Counted from the first letter of the stretch, positions 8,070 to 22,703 are shown. The stretch is DNA of 64,000 bases from Chthoniobacterales bacterium (GCA_018402585.1 JAGYIO010000001.1:62001-126000), one strand, 5' to 3'. The notes: generated by a model not told the origin, from the letters alone. Numbers and translations: made by a program.

Positions 8070-10948
8070 GCAGTGACCACCGACCGCGAAGAGCAGAGTA
8101 CCGCTCCCGCCATGACCAGCAGCCACCATACCGAGGGCTCGGGCACTACGGCATAGGTGAGGTAGACGTCCGGGCCGACGGAGGCCAAATCGAAAGACCC
8201 CCGCTCACGGAGCAAAGAAAAGAGCTCACCCTGCGAATCCACCCAATCATCAATCGTGATTTGCAGATTGGAGAGGCTGGTGGTTGTCCCGGTCACCCGA
8301 TAAATCAGCCATCCCGCCTCGCCCGACCGGTCGGAATTCCAGAACGGATCAGACCAAAGCACCTCGCTCTCCGGGAGATTGAAGACCAGTTGGAAGGATG
8401 TCCTTCCCTCAAAGGCCAGGTTTCCTCCCACCGCGACGCTGTCAAAATTCATCCCGGCACCGTTTGCCGTGTTCTCCACCAGTTCCCAGACCAAACCGGC
8501 GCTGCTTCCGTAGCTCACATCTCCGGTGAAAGTTTGTAATCCCGGGGAATGCCCGGGGCGATGGGTTCCGAAAATCGTGGCCGAACTGAGGATCCCGGCT
8601 CCAGACAACGTGGCGCCGGCCAGCACGGTAGTGCGGAGACTCAGGGAAAGATCCCCGTCGACCACCAACTCGCCCTGGGAGACGAGGGTTTCCCCGGCGA
8701 AGCGGTGAATACCCTCCCCACCAATGACCAGCTTGCTCGATTGACTGGACTGCGTGATGCCGCGGACCTCGGCACCCAAGTTTCCCGCGATAAGCACTTC
8801 GCCAAGGCCCGACCCCGCATTGGTCATGAAGCCGTCCACCGCAAACTCCCCGCCGATCGTGATCGAGCCCGAGGAGTTTGCCTGCCAAGTGGTGTCCGCC
8901 TTCCCCCGCACCGCGCCCTCCACAACCAAGGCGTGGGCAGACGCATTCCGCCAGCTCTGGTCACCGGAAAGCAGCAAAGCAACCGTAGGCCCGAGGCGGG
9001 TCTCCGCCCCCATGGACTCCGCAGCAGTCAGCCCTCCGTTGCGCAGATTGATCGAGGCACCCTCGGGGCCGCTGAGGGACGTCGGCCCATTGAAGGTCAT
9101 GGCACGCGCCAATTGCGCGCCCTCCACGGTCACGGTTACCGCGGGATTGGTTCCGGCGCCCCAAACAAGCTGGTCCAAGAGGGTGCTGACCGCCTTGGTT
9201 TGGCCTTCGCCTCCGTCCGCCTCGGAGGACCAATTTGCGGCCAACCCGTTCCATACTTGGTTGGTTCCCGTCGGGTTCCAATAATTGGTCGCATAAGAAG
9301 AAACCAGCCAAGCCAAACCGTAGGACTCGGAAATTAGGCCGGGCGACGTGTCGAAGACCATTTGGTCGAAATGGACGCGCAACCCGTAAGACTTGCCGCC
9401 GCTCAGCTCCAAGCGGAGAAACTCGGAATTACTGTAAACCGTAGCCGAGCGGCCCAAGAGCGTGGAAGTCTCGCCCCCGCCAAACTCATATACCTCGAGA
9501 TTAAGATCGGCGAAACTCAGATTACGACCAAGATCATCATCCATGTCGAAAGAACGGCCGGCAAACCAGTTAAGCGAGACGGTCAGCTCGACCGGTTGGG
9601 TAAAAATATCGCCGAAGGTATATTCGTTAACGCCCCCCAAGGTCAGCGTGCCGAAATCCCATCCTTTGCGGTCGATGACGCCTCCGCTCGTCCCGGCAAC
9701 ATCGCGCGTGCCGGAAAAGTAGGCCTCGCCCGAACGGACCATATCCATCGCCCCTGCCCCCGTGGCCCGATCCAGGGCCATGGTCGTAACCATTTCCCCG
9801 CCAGGGCCCATGGCTTGCCCGTTATCCCAACCGTAGGTTTCCAAGGCCCCGGCCATGAGCACCGACTTGGCCACCCGTGTATCTTGGGCAAAGACGAGGC
9901 CACCCAGACCAAGGACCGGGTCACGGTTGGCCACGTCCTTAAGGATGGCCAGACCACCCGCGACGAGCGGGGAGGCAAAACTCGTTCCTCCCACGTTGAT
10001 GAAATATAAATCATCCGGAGGAGGATCTTGCACTAACCCGGGCAAGGCGGCGGCCAGTCCGCCCTGATTGCCTAGGTAGGCGGCAAGGAAGAGATCATCA
10101 CCCGGAGCCGCCAGATCGACCGCGACACGTGCCTGGAGGATGGTTATTCCAGTCTGCGGATTATAAAAATCGGCCAAGCCGCGGGAACTGAAGGCTGCCG
10201 GTTCAAGGAAAGTCTTTCCGCTCAGCGCGCCGACCGTGATCAAATTGAAGCCGGACCCAGGCCAGCCGGCCGGCTGGTTCGTGGCATTTCCGGCCGAAGC
10301 AACCAGTGCGGAGAAGGGGTTCTGCGCCGCCAGACCATCCAAGGCCACCACCTCCGCATTCGTGGCGGAAGGACCATAGCCGCTCCAACTGCTGTTGATC
10401 ACGTCTGCCCGCGGCACGCCATCCCCAGTCATGAATGCCCGGTAAGGGGTGAGCACCGAACGGTAAGTGGTCTCGAAAGCGCCCAGAACGTCCGGGGAAA
10501 ACTCGGTGGCTACCGAGCCGGACAAGACGGCGGCCTCGGGCGCCATCCCGAGACCGACCAAGGAGTAGTTGGTGCCATCGAAGCCGCTGCCCGCGAGCAC
10601 ATTCGCCACCATCGTGGCGTGCCAATCGAGTTCATTCAGCGCAGAGGAATTCGGGTAAATGGTAAAACCACTGGTTGCCTCCGGGGGGCGCGCAAAGACA
10701 CTGTGCCCGGACCAGACATGCCCCGCCTCGATGTTACCGACCACCGTACTCGAACCGAGGAACCCCGCCTCGGCAAATGGCCGCCAGCCCACTCGGTCAT
10801 TGACCAGAACAACCCACTGCGCCGCACCGCCAACAATCGGCGCGGCAAAAATGTCGGTCTCCTCTCCGCGGGCACAGTCACCGCCACAGAGCACAGCTAA
10901 CCCCAAGCAGAGCAAAGCGGTCCGCAGGAAGGTCAGGAGGAGATTCAC
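8024..10948 (-). CDS. Secreted S8 subtilisin-like peptidase with PEP-CTERM tail
   Basis: Encodes about 974 residues from the GTG at 10948, which opens a compact signal peptide (LLLTFLRTALLCLGLAVL); the track start, a GTG at 10990, would add 14 residues. The N-terminal third is a subtilase: catalytic His in LDWHATMVANVLAG (about H110), oxyanion Asn in ASAGN, and nucleophile Ser in GGTSFASPLVAG (about S323). At the usual Asp position it reads VVGNIEAG, so Glu replaces Asp. The middle is Gly/Ser-rich beta sequence of autotransporter-associated repeat type. The C-terminus is PEP-CTERM (VVPEPSVWWLLVMAGAVL followed by basic residues), which implies exosortase-dependent surface sorting. The 3' end overlaps the oppC-like gene on the opposite strand. 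Confidence 0.88.
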   Translation of the reverse strand: MNLLLTFLRTALLCLGLAVLCGGDCARGEETDIFAAPIVGGAAQWVVLVNDRVGWRPFAEAGFLGSSTVVGNIEAGHVWSGHSVFARPPEATSGFTIYPNSSALNELDWHATMVANVLAGSGFDGTNYSLVGLGMAPEAAVLSGSVATEFSPDVLGAFETTYRSVLTPYRAFMTGDGVPRADVINSSWSGYGPSATNAEVVALDGLAAQNPFSALVASAGNATNQPAGWPGSGFNLITVGALSGKTFLEPAAFSSRGLADFYNPQTGITILQARVAVDLAAPGDDLFLAAYLGNQGGLAAALPGLVQDPPPDDLYFINVGGTSFASPLVAGGLAILKDVANRDPVLGLGGLVFAQDTRVAKSVLMAGALETYGWDNGQAMGPGGEMVTTMALDRATGAGAMDMVRSGEAYFSGTRDVAGTSGGVIDRKGWDFGTLTLGGVNEYTFGDIFTQPVELTVSLNWFAGRSFDMDDDLGRNLSFADLNLEVYEFGGGETSTLLGRSATVYSNSEFLRLELSGGKSYGLRVHFDQMVFDTSPGLISESYGLAWLVSSYATNYWNPTGTNQVWNGLAANWSSEADGGEGQTKAVSTLLDQLVWGAGTNPAVTVTVEGAQLARAMTFNGPTSLSGPEGASINLRNGGLTAAESMGAETRLGPTVALLLSGDQSWRNASAHALVVEGAVRGKADTTWQANSSGSITIGGEFAVDGFMTNAGSGLGEVLIAGNLGAEVRGITQSSQSSKLVIGGEGIHRFAGETLVSQGELVVDGDLSLSLRTTVLAGATLSGAGILSSATIFGTHRPGHSPGLQTFTGDVSYGSSAGLVWELVENTANGAGMNFDSVAVGGNLAFEGRTSFQLVFNLPESEVLWSDPFWNSDRSGEAGWLIYRVTGTTTSLSNLQITIDDWVDSQGELFSLLRERGSFDLASVGPDVYLTYAVVPEPSVWWLLVMAGAVLCSSRSVVTAYRRGSSVSRRRSPR

Positions 10949-10999
10949 GGCCGACTCACTTGAAGCCAGGCTGGAGGGACCGTCAAGCACCCCGAGGCC

Positions 11000-11944
11000 C
11001 TAAACTAGGCCGGCCAGTTCTGTTTTTGAGGTCCCCCAGCCGGTCGCGTAGGCCACGGCAATCTCGGCCCCAACCTTCGCATTATTTTTGACCAAGGCGA
11101 TGTTCGCCCTCAGGGAACGCCCTTGGGTCTTTGTGGTGATTTCAGCCAGCAAGAAAGGGGTGACCTCTTTGCCGCAAATCCCCCGACGGCCTGCTTCGGC
11201 CAAAGCCGCCGCAATGACCGGCTCGATCTCGGAGGCCGGGATCTCCTCCGCCTCCGGAATCGGATTCGCCACGATGACCGCCCCGGGCAAACCCAGCTCC
11301 CATTTCGCGCGCGCAATCCCCGCCACCTCCTCCGCCGACTCCGCGCGCATCGGCACTTTCAACCCGCTCGAGCGCGAATAAAACGCCGGAAAATCCCCCG
11401 TCCGGTAACCAATGACCGGGACCCCATCCGTCTCGAGCCTCTCGAGCGTCAGCGGCAAATCCAAGATCGCCTTCGCGCCCGCCGTGACCAGCACGACATT
11501 GCTGCGCGTCATCTCGGTCAAATCCGCCGAGACATCAAAAGTCTCCCCCGCCCCGCGATGCACCCCGCCCATGCCGCCCGTGGCAAAAACCGGAATCCCC
11601 GCCATGGCCGCAATCCGCATGGTGGCCGCCACCGTCGTTGCGCCAGCCAAGCCCCGTCCCACCACAAACGGCAAGTCCCGCACCGAAACCTTCATGATCT
11701 CCGGCCCCGACTGGCCGAACATCTTGATCTCCTCCGCCGACAAACCGGCTTTCAACTTGCCCCCGATCACCGCGATGGTGGCCGGCACCGCCCCATGCGC
11801 CCTCACCACCTCCTCGACCGCCAAAGCCGTCTCCACATTCGCCGGATAAGCCATCCCATGCGCGATGATCGTGGATTCGAGCGCCACGACAGGCCGGCCC
11901 GCCGAAAGGGCGACGGAAACTTCGGGCGAGAGAATAACTTTCAT
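11000..11944 (-). CDS. psuG: Pseudouridine-5'-phosphate glycosidase
   Basis: Encodes 314 residues, full length for PsuG. The enzyme reversibly cleaves pseudouridine 5'-phosphate to uracil and ribose 5-phosphate in nucleoside salvage. Family signatures are [37 protein letters not shown], the catalytic-Lys region VTAGAKAILDLPLTLE, and GRSLRANIALVKNNA. The ATG at 11944 lies just downstream of a palindromic repeat. No psuK kinase is adjacent. The thiE frame runs 410 bases into this gene in another frame. Confidence 0.95.
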   Translation of the reverse strand: MKVILSPEVSVALSAGRPVVALESTIIAHGMAYPANVETALAVEEVVRAHGAVPATIAVIGGKLKAGLSAEEIKMFGQSGPEIMKVSVRDLPFVVGRGLAGATTVAATMRIAAMAGIPVFATGGMGGVHRGAGETFDVSADLTEMTRSNVVLVTAGAKAILDLPLTLERLETDGVPVIGYRTGDFPAFYSRSSGLKVPMRAESAEEVAGIARAKWELGLPGAVIVANPIPEAEEIPASEIEPVIAAALAEAGRRGICGKEVTPFLLAEITTKTQGRSLRANIALVKNNAKVGAEIAVAYATGWGTSKTELAGLV

Positions 11945-12634
11945 CCTGATTCCTAATCTGGCGGCGCGTCCCCGCCGCCGGTTGGAGGATTCGATTCGTC
12001 ACCGGGGACGGCGACGCTACGAGGAGACTCCGCGCCGAGCGCACCGCCCCCGCGATGTCGTCCGCTTGCAACCACCCGGAAACAATGACCACCCGCCGCG
12101 CGCCCGCGTCCCGCACCTCCGCCAAATTCCCCAGCTTGATCCCCCCGATGCAAAAAACCGGAAGACAGACCAGTGCCTGAACCTCCGCCATGTCGCCGAG
12201 CCCGATGGCCGGACGCCCCGGCTTGGTCGGCGTGGCAAAGAGCGGTCCGAACCCGAGATAATCCGCCCCCTCCTCCGCCGCTGCCCGCGCTTGCATCATG
12301 CTGTGGGTCGATTTCCCGATGAGAACCGGACGCCCCGCGGCCGCCCGTGCTTCGGCCACGGTCAGATCATCCTGCCCGACGTGGGCCCCCTCGGCGGGAA
12401 CGTCGCGGAGCAGTTCCGGATGATCATTGAGGATAAGGGGAACACCGCGTGGCGCGGTCAGGGCGTGAATTTGCTCGGCCAAAGCCGCGACAAGAGATTT
12501 GTCCATTTGCTTGGCCCGGATTTGCAGGAGATCGACGCCTCCTTCGAGGAGCTTTTCCGCGGCGAGGGGAGCAGTGTGAGCCGAGAGATAACCGAGGTCG
12601 ACGATCCCGTAGAGGCGGGCGGCCGCCAGCGTAT

Positions 12635-12638
<4 letters not shown>
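11535..12638 (-). CDS. thiE: Thiamine-phosphate synthase with abnormal C-terminal read-through
   Basis: Joins HMP-PP and THZ-P to make thiamine monophosphate. Residues 1-206 are a complete ThiE TIM barrel: [52 protein letters not shown] and [10 protein letters not shown]. The GTG start overlaps the accC stop (GTGA). The normal C-terminus, near VRSARSLL, runs straight into a palindromic repeat that supplies residues of about 207-229 without a stop. The frame then continues through psuG to 11535, giving 367 residues where about 210 are expected. The final 130 or so residues are Gly-rich shadow sequence. The catalytic core looks intact; whether the tail is tolerated is unknown. Confidence 0.85.
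11954..12020. repeat. REP-like palindromic element overlapping the thiE 3' end
   Basis: On the minus strand it reads GTAGCGTCGCCGTCCCCGG, then GGCGGCG...CGCCGCC, and ends near CAGATTAG. It contains two hairpins. The first 24 bases match the copy between prfA and prmC at all but one position. It lies in the thiE frame without a stop and ends 10 bases before the psuG start codon. Confidence 0.75.
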
Positions 12639-13999
<1,361 letters not shown>

Positions 14000-14029
14000 G
14001 ACGAGGCGATCTGTTCCGCCGGACGGCGC

Positions 14030-14473
14030 TTACTTGAGGCGGAACAGCGCTTGGCCGAACTGCACCGGTTGACCGTTCTCCGCCGCCACTTCGGTCACCG
14101 TGCCGGCCTGCTCGGCTTTGATTTCATTCATCACCTTCATCGCCTCGATGATGCAGACCACGGTGTCCGGCGTGACCTGCTGGCCGACCGTGACAAAGAC
14201 CGGCGACTCGGGGGAAGCGGAGGTGTAAAAGGTGCCGACCATCGGCGAGGCAATCTCTTTGCCCGCGACGACGGGCGTGGCTGCCGCGGGCGCGGCCTCA
14301 AGGGGCCTCGACACCGCAGCAGCCGGCGCGGCCGGTGGCGCAGAGGCCATGGGCAGCCCGTAACCAGTTTCTTTTGCGAGGGAGAGGCGGAAACCGTCTT
14401 TCTCCATCTCGAAGGCCGTCAGGCCGTTTTTCTGCATCAAATCGATGAGGGCTTTGATTTCTTTCAGATCCAC
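14030..14473 (-). CDS. accB: Acetyl-CoA carboxylase biotin carboxyl carrier protein
   Basis: Encodes 147 residues. The N-terminal helix (MDLKEIKALIDLMQKNGLTA) is followed by an Ala/Pro-rich flexible linker at about 60-85 and a biotinyl domain with EAMKVMNEI, whose Lys is the biotinylation site. The start is a GTG at 14473, supported by a strong AAGGAG ribosome-binding site 7 bases upstream; the overlapping ATG is out of frame. It is operonic with accC. Confidence 0.96.
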   Translation of the reverse strand: MDLKEIKALIDLMQKNGLTAFEMEKDGFRLSLAKETGYGLPMASAPPAAPAAAVSRPLEAAPAAATPVVAGKEIASPMVGTFYTSASPESPVFVTVGQQVTPDTVVCIIEAMKVMNEIKAEQAGTVTEVAAENGQPVQFGQALFRLK

Positions 14474-14531
14474 ATTGAGCTCCTTTTTTGTTTTCAGCGG
14501 AGCGAGAGAATGGGTGCCGCCACGGGGCTAG

Positions 14532-15578
14532 TCAAGGCCGCGGCGCAGCCGGTTGCTGCTGGCTCAAACAGTGCACCGAGCCGAGGCCGATGATCAGATC
14601 GGCGCACTCGACGGGCACGACTTTGCGTCCGGGAAAAAGGGACCCGAGCAGAGCCGCGGCCTCGCTGTCGCGCGGGTCGTCGAAGGCCGGCAGGAGCACC
14701 CCGCCGTTGACGAGGAGAAAGTTGGCATAGCTGCAGGGCAGACGGTGCCCCTCCCACTCGCGCCGGCGCCCGGGCATGGGCAAAGTGACGATCTCCAGCC
14801 GGTCACCGTCCTCATCACGCAGACCGCGCAAGGCCTCCAGATTGTCGGCCAGGATTGCCTGATTCGGGTCATCAGCATTTTCCTCGATAACCGTCACCAC
14901 CCGCGACTTTCCGACAAACCGCGTCAGATCATCGATGTGCCCGTCCGTGTCGTCCCCCTCGATCCCGTCGCCCAGCCAGAGCACATTGCGCACCCCGAGC
15001 CACTGCTCCAAGTTGCGGACAATCTGTTCCTCGGTCATTTCTGGATTTCGATTCGGACTCAAGAGGCAACTCCGGGTGGTGAGCAGCGAACCGGTACCAT
15101 TGACCTCGATGGAACCTCCCTCGAGCACAAGCGGGCAGACCAAATGACGCAGGCCAAGGTGCCGGGCCACGGCTTCAGGCACGCGCCGGTCGAGGTCCCA
15201 GCGCGGCAGCTTCCGGCCCCACGCGTTGAATTCAAAATCGGCCACCGCCACCTCACCGGTCCGGTCGTTGACCAGGAAGATGGGACCGTGATCCCGGCAC
15301 CACGGCTCGTCGGAGTCGATCGGGAAAAATTGCACATTGTCGCACTTGCCAATCTGGCGCCGCGCCTCGGCCTCTTCCGCGGCATTCCGCACATTGACCC
15401 GCACCGGTTCGAATTCGGCCGCCGCGCGAACCAGCGCTCCGAAGGCCTGCGGAATGCGAGCGTAAGCCCCGGGAAAACTTTCCGTGTCGGGATGCGGCCA
15501 GGAGAACCAGACGGCATCGTGGGGCTCCCATTCCGCCGGCATGCGAAACCCGAGGTCTGCAGGTGTTTCCATGGTCAT
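14532..15578 (-). CDS. aguA: Agmatine deiminase family protein
   Basis: Encodes about 348 residues from the ATG at 15578 (MTMETPADLGFRMPAEWEPH); the ATG at 15572 is an alternative. The track start at 15662 adds a low-complexity leader unlike the family. AguA converts agmatine to N-carbamoylputrescine and ammonia. Signatures are WFSWPHPDTESFPG, EPWCRDHGPIFLVND, LEGGSIEVNG, DDTDGHIDDLTRFV, and the nucleophilic Cys in GLGSVHCLSQQQPA. No carbamoylputrescine amidase is adjacent, so its pathway is not shown by context. It is the first gene of the series leading to accBC, thiE and psuG, and is divergent from the LPMO-GH9 gene. Confidence 0.9.
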   Translation of the reverse strand: MTMETPADLGFRMPAEWEPHDAVWFSWPHPDTESFPGAYARIPQAFGALVRAAAEFEPVRVNVRNAAEEAEARRQIGKCDNVQFFPIDSDEPWCRDHGPIFLVNDRTGEVAVADFEFNAWGRKLPRWDLDRRVPEAVARHLGLRHLVCPLVLEGGSIEVNGTGSLLTTRSCLLSPNRNPEMTEEQIVRNLEQWLGVRNVLWLGDGIEGDDTDGHIDDLTRFVGKSRVVTVIEENADDPNQAILADNLEALRGLRDEDGDRLEIVTLPMPGRRREWEGHRLPCSYANFLLVNGGVLLPAFDDPRDSEAAALLGSLFPGRKVVPVECADLIIGLGSVHCLSQQQPAAPRP

Positions 15579-15658
15579 ATTTCCAACCACAAAGTGCGAA
15601 AAAGCAAGTCGTGGAAGCGCCGTGCCGCCGGATCGTTTGGTGCGTTTTGACCCCGTGA

Positions 15659-19492
<3,834 letters not shown>

Positions 19493-19521
19493 GAACATCA
19501 CCCGCGCCAGCGGTTTAAAAG

Positions 19522-19560
19522 GCGCTTCTGCTCTGCCCCGTGGGCTGAGGGCAGAAGCGC
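19522..19560 (+). terminator. Hairpin after the LPMO-GH9 gene, possible terminator
   Basis: A perfect 10-bp inverted repeat (GCGCTTCTGC / GCAGAAGCGC) with a 19-base loop lies 29 bases after the stop codon. No T-run follows, so intrinsic termination is doubtful. It could instead stabilise the 3' end or be an unrelated palindrome. Confidence 0.35.
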
Positions 19561-19648
19561 AGCCCAAGACAACCGAGAAAGCGGGCCTTCAAGGCCTCTC
19601 CTTCCTCGCTCTGGCCCTCGGTCCAAGCAATCAGTAGTCTTGCCTGTG

Positions 19649-21034
19649 ATGCCCAAGGTGTTTCTCAAAACTTACGGATGCCAGATGAACGAGCGCGATT
19701 CCGAACAAGTCGCGCAGATGCTCGTCGCCCGCGGCTATGAAATGACCGCTCAAGCCGAGGAAGCCGACGTCGTCCTGCTCAACACCTGCAGCGTGCGCGA
19801 TATGGCCGAAAAAAAAGCCCTCGGCAAAATGGGCCTGCTCGGACGCCTCCAAAAAAAGCGCCCGCACACCGTTTACGGATTGCTCGGCTGCATGGCCCAG
19901 AGCCGCGGCGCCTCCCTCCTCGCCGAAGTGCCCCACCTCGACCTGGTCGTCGGCACCCAAAAATTCCACAAAGTGGCCGACCACGTCGACGCCATCCTGC
20001 GCCGCAAAATGGCCCACGACCCGGCGATGGACGACCTCCGCCTCTCCGTCGTCGACACCGACGAGGAAGCCGGCTCGCAGGAAACCATCCGCGACCACGT
20101 TACCGCCCCGGCCAGCGCCTTCGTCTCCATCATGCAGGGCTGCAACATGCGCTGCACCTTCTGCATCGTGCCCGATACCCGCGGGGCCGAACGCAGCCGC
20201 CGCATTGGCAGCATCGTCGGCGAAGTGCGCGAACTCGTCGCGCGGGGTTGCCGGGAAGTCACCCTCCTCGGACAAATCGTCAATCTCTACGGACGCCACG
20301 AGTTTCCCAAACTCGACGGACGCAGCCCGTTCGTGCAACTCCTCGAAGCCGTGCATGAAGTCGAAGGGCTCGAGCGCCTCCGTTTCACCTCCCCCCACCC
20401 CATCGGCTTCCGCGAGGACCTCGTCGACTGCTTCGGCCGCCTCCCCAAGCTGGCCGAACACGTCCATCTTCCCCTGCAATCCGGCTCCGACCGCCTGCTC
20501 AAAGCCATGCACCGCGGCTACACCGCGGAAAAATTCCGCACCCTCGTGCAAAAGCTGCGCGCCAACTGCCCGGACATCGCCATCACCACCGACATCATCG
20601 TCGGCTTCCCCGGCGAAACCGAAGAAGACTATGCCGCCACCCGCGCCCTAACCGACGAACTCTCCTTCGACAACGCCTTCGTCTTCCGCTACTCCCCGCG
20701 CAAAGACACCCCCGCCGCCACCCTGGAGGCGCAACTGCCCGAAGCAGTGAAAGAGGACCGCAACCACGACCTCCTCTCCGTGGTCAACCGCCACGCCCAG
20801 CAAAAATTACAAAATCTCGTCGGCCGCTCCGTCGAAGTCCTCTGCACCGGCCCCAGCCGCCACAACGACACCCGCCTCGCCGGCCGCACCCGAGGCAACA
20901 AGATCACGGTCTTCGAAGGCCCCGCCGGTCTGGCCGGTCAGCTGGTCGACCTCGACATCACCGAAACCGCCGGCTTCACCCTCTACGGCGCCAATCCCCG
21001 CGTCTCCGCGGTGAACTCTCATAGCGGATGGTGA
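19649..21034 (+). CDS. miaB: tRNA-2-methylthio-N6-dimethylallyladenosine synthase
   Basis: Encodes 461 residues from the ATG at 19649; the track start is a TTG three codons earlier. MiaB adds a methylthio group to i6A37 of tRNAs. The N-terminal UPF0004 domain (KTYGCQMNERDSEQ, LNTCSVRDMAEKK, GLLGCMAQ) supplies three cluster-binding Cys. The radical SAM motif is GCNMRCTFCIVP. A C-terminal TRAM-like region follows at about 385-455. Length is normal. Confidence 0.95.
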   Translation: MPKVFLKTYGCQMNERDSEQVAQMLVARGYEMTAQAEEADVVLLNTCSVRDMAEKKALGKMGLLGRLQKKRPHTVYGLLGCMAQSRGASLLAEVPHLDLVVGTQKFHKVADHVDAILRRKMAHDPAMDDLRLSVVDTDEEAGSQETIRDHVTAPASAFVSIMQGCNMRCTFCIVPDTRGAERSRRIGSIVGEVRELVARGCREVTLLGQIVNLYGRHEFPKLDGRSPFVQLLEAVHEVEGLERLRFTSPHPIGFREDLVDCFGRLPKLAEHVHLPLQSGSDRLLKAMHRGYTAEKFRTLVQKLRANCPDIAITTDIIVGFPGETEEDYAATRALTDELSFDNAFVFRYSPRKDTPAATLEAQLPEAVKEDRNHDLLSVVNRHAQQKLQNLVGRSVEVLCTGPSRHNDTRLAGRTRGNKITVFEGPAGLAGQLVDLDITETAGFTLYGANPRVSAVNSHSGW

Positions 21035-21099
21035 TTTCTCTAGCCGCGGCACAGACTGGAGCGTCGACCCCAAGCGACGACCACTTTTCCCAGACTACT

Positions 21100-22110
21100 C
21101 TAAGCGACCGGCACCGAAGCCGGCGAGTGCGGTGCGAGAGGAGAGAGATCCAAAGTCTTGAGCAACTCGAGGTCCTCGTTCGACTCCGGATTCGGCGTGG
21201 TCAAAAGTTTGTCCCCGTAAAAAATCGAATTCGCCCCGGCGAACAAACACATCGCCTGCCCCTCCTTGCTCAGCGACGCGCGCCCGGCCGAGAGCCGGAT
21301 CTTGGACATCGGGAGCAAAATCCGCGCCGTGGCGATCATCCGCACCAGTTCGAAAATCTTCACCGGTTCGGCCTCCTCCAGCGGCGTGCCTTCGACCGCC
21401 ACCAGACAATTGATCGGCACGCTCTCCGGCGGCGGATCGAAATTGGCCAGCACTTCCAGCATGCGCAGTCGGTCGTCCACCGTCTCGCCCAGACCGAGGA
21501 TGCCACCGCAGCAGACGGACATCCCCGCACGCTGCACGGCACCAATCGTGTTCAGCCGGTCCTCGAAGGTGTGGGTGCTGACAATCTTCGGATAATATTC
21601 CGGCGAAGTATCGATGTTGTGGTTGTAAGCCGTGACCCCCGCTTCCTTCAATTTCTTGGCCTCGGCGTCATTGAGTTGGCCGAGCGTGACGCAGACTTCC
21701 ATGCCGAGCTTGCTGACCTCGCGGATCGTCTCGAGCACCGACTCGAAACGCCGGTCACCATCCCGCACACCCTTCCACGCGGCGCCCATGCAAAAACGGG
21801 TCGAGCCGTTCGCCTTGGCGGCCTGCGCATGCGGCAGGATTTCTTCGGTGCTCATCAGTGGTTGCGCTTTGAGACCCGTGTTGTGGTGCGCGCTCTGCGA
21901 ACAGTAGCCGCAATCCTCGCTGCAGGCCCCGGTCTTGATGCTCAGCAAGGTGCAGAGCTGCACTTCTTGGCCCGGCCAATGATTCTGGTGCACCCGCCGC
22001 GCGTCCTCGATGAGGTCGAAAAATGGACGATGGTAGATTTCCCGCAGTTGCTCGAAGGTTACTTGCACTGGGCGGCAGGGTAAATCCGCCGACCCGCAAG
22101 TCAAACGCAT
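21100..22110 (-). CDS. bioB: Biotin synthase
   Basis: Encodes 336 residues. It inserts sulfur into dethiobiotin. The radical SAM cluster motif is GACSEDCGYCSQS, with YNHNIDTSPEYYPKI, GILGLGET and the C-terminal FAGANSIFYGDKLLTT all present. The ATG at 22110 is chosen because it overlaps the upstream HAD gene by 10 bases and precedes the conserved start of the enzyme; the track start at 22143 lies inside that gene. It is the last gene of the sppA-CPBP-thiL-HAD-bioB series. Confidence 0.96.
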   Translation of the reverse strand: MRLTCGSADLPCRPVQVTFEQLREIYHRPFFDLIEDARRVHQNHWPGQEVQLCTLLSIKTGACSEDCGYCSQSAHHNTGLKAQPLMSTEEILPHAQAAKANGSTRFCMGAAWKGVRDGDRRFESVLETIREVSKLGMEVCVTLGQLNDAEAKKLKEAGVTAYNHNIDTSPEYYPKIVSTHTFEDRLNTIGAVQRAGMSVCCGGILGLGETVDDRLRMLEVLANFDPPPESVPINCLVAVEGTPLEEAEPVKIFELVRMIATARILLPMSKIRLSAGRASLSKEGQAMCLFAGANSIFYGDKLLTTPNPESNEDLELLKTLDLSPLAPHSPASVPVA

Positions 22111-22703
22111 TGCACGCCCTGCGCCCGCAGCACGGCCAGACATTCCGCATGCGCGTCAGGCCGGTAAAGAAACGCCCGCAAACCCGCCGCCTCCGCCGCC
22201 TCCACGTTGGCCGTCAAATCGTCGAGATAGACCGTCGCTTCCGGACGCACCCCGAATTGACGGATGGCCAGCTCGAAAATCCCGCGTTCCGGTTTCAGCA
22301 TTTTCGCCCGGTAGGAAAACACCCCGTCGGCAAACTTTTGGAAAAGAGCATACTCCCGCTCCAGATATTCGTGGTGCAGGCCATTCGTGTTCGAGAGCAG
22401 ATAAAGCGGATACGCGCCATGCAACTTTTCGACCAGATCCCACATCGGCGGATTCGGCTCGAAGATTTCCTGCCAGATCCGGGTCAGCTCCTCCCTCCCA
22501 CCCTCCGGCGACCAGAAGTCGCGCCAGCAGCCAAGGAAGCGCTCGCCCGAAATTTCGCCCCGCTCGTAGGGAACGGCCAGCTTCCGCACCGCCTCTAAAG
22601 TTTGCTCATCGGCGCCGCCGGAAACCAAGGCGGCTTGAATGCGCTTCTGGTCAAAGGTGACCAGCACATTGCCGATGTCGAAAATGAACGCTTCCACTTT
22701 CAC
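22101..22703 (-). CDS. HAD-superfamily (subfamily IA-like) hydrolase
   Basis: Encodes 200 residues from the GTG at 22703, which overlaps the thiL stop (GTGA). HAD motif I is FIFDIGNVLVTFD, motif II LYLLSNTNG, motif III Lys in KMLKPERGIFE, and motif IV VYLDDLTANVEAA. This YihX-like group contains sugar-phosphate and nucleotide phosphatases. Tight packing between thiL and bioB hints at a role in cofactor metabolism, but that is inference from position only. Confidence 0.88.
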   Translation of the reverse strand: MKVEAFIFDIGNVLVTFDQKRIQAALVSGGADEQTLEAVRKLAVPYERGEISGERFLGCWRDFWSPEGGREELTRIWQEIFEPNPPMWDLVEKLHGAYPLYLLSNTNGLHHEYLEREYALFQKFADGVFSYRAKMLKPERGIFELAIRQFGVRPEATVYLDDLTANVEAAEAAGLRAFLYRPDAHAECLAVLRAQGVQCV

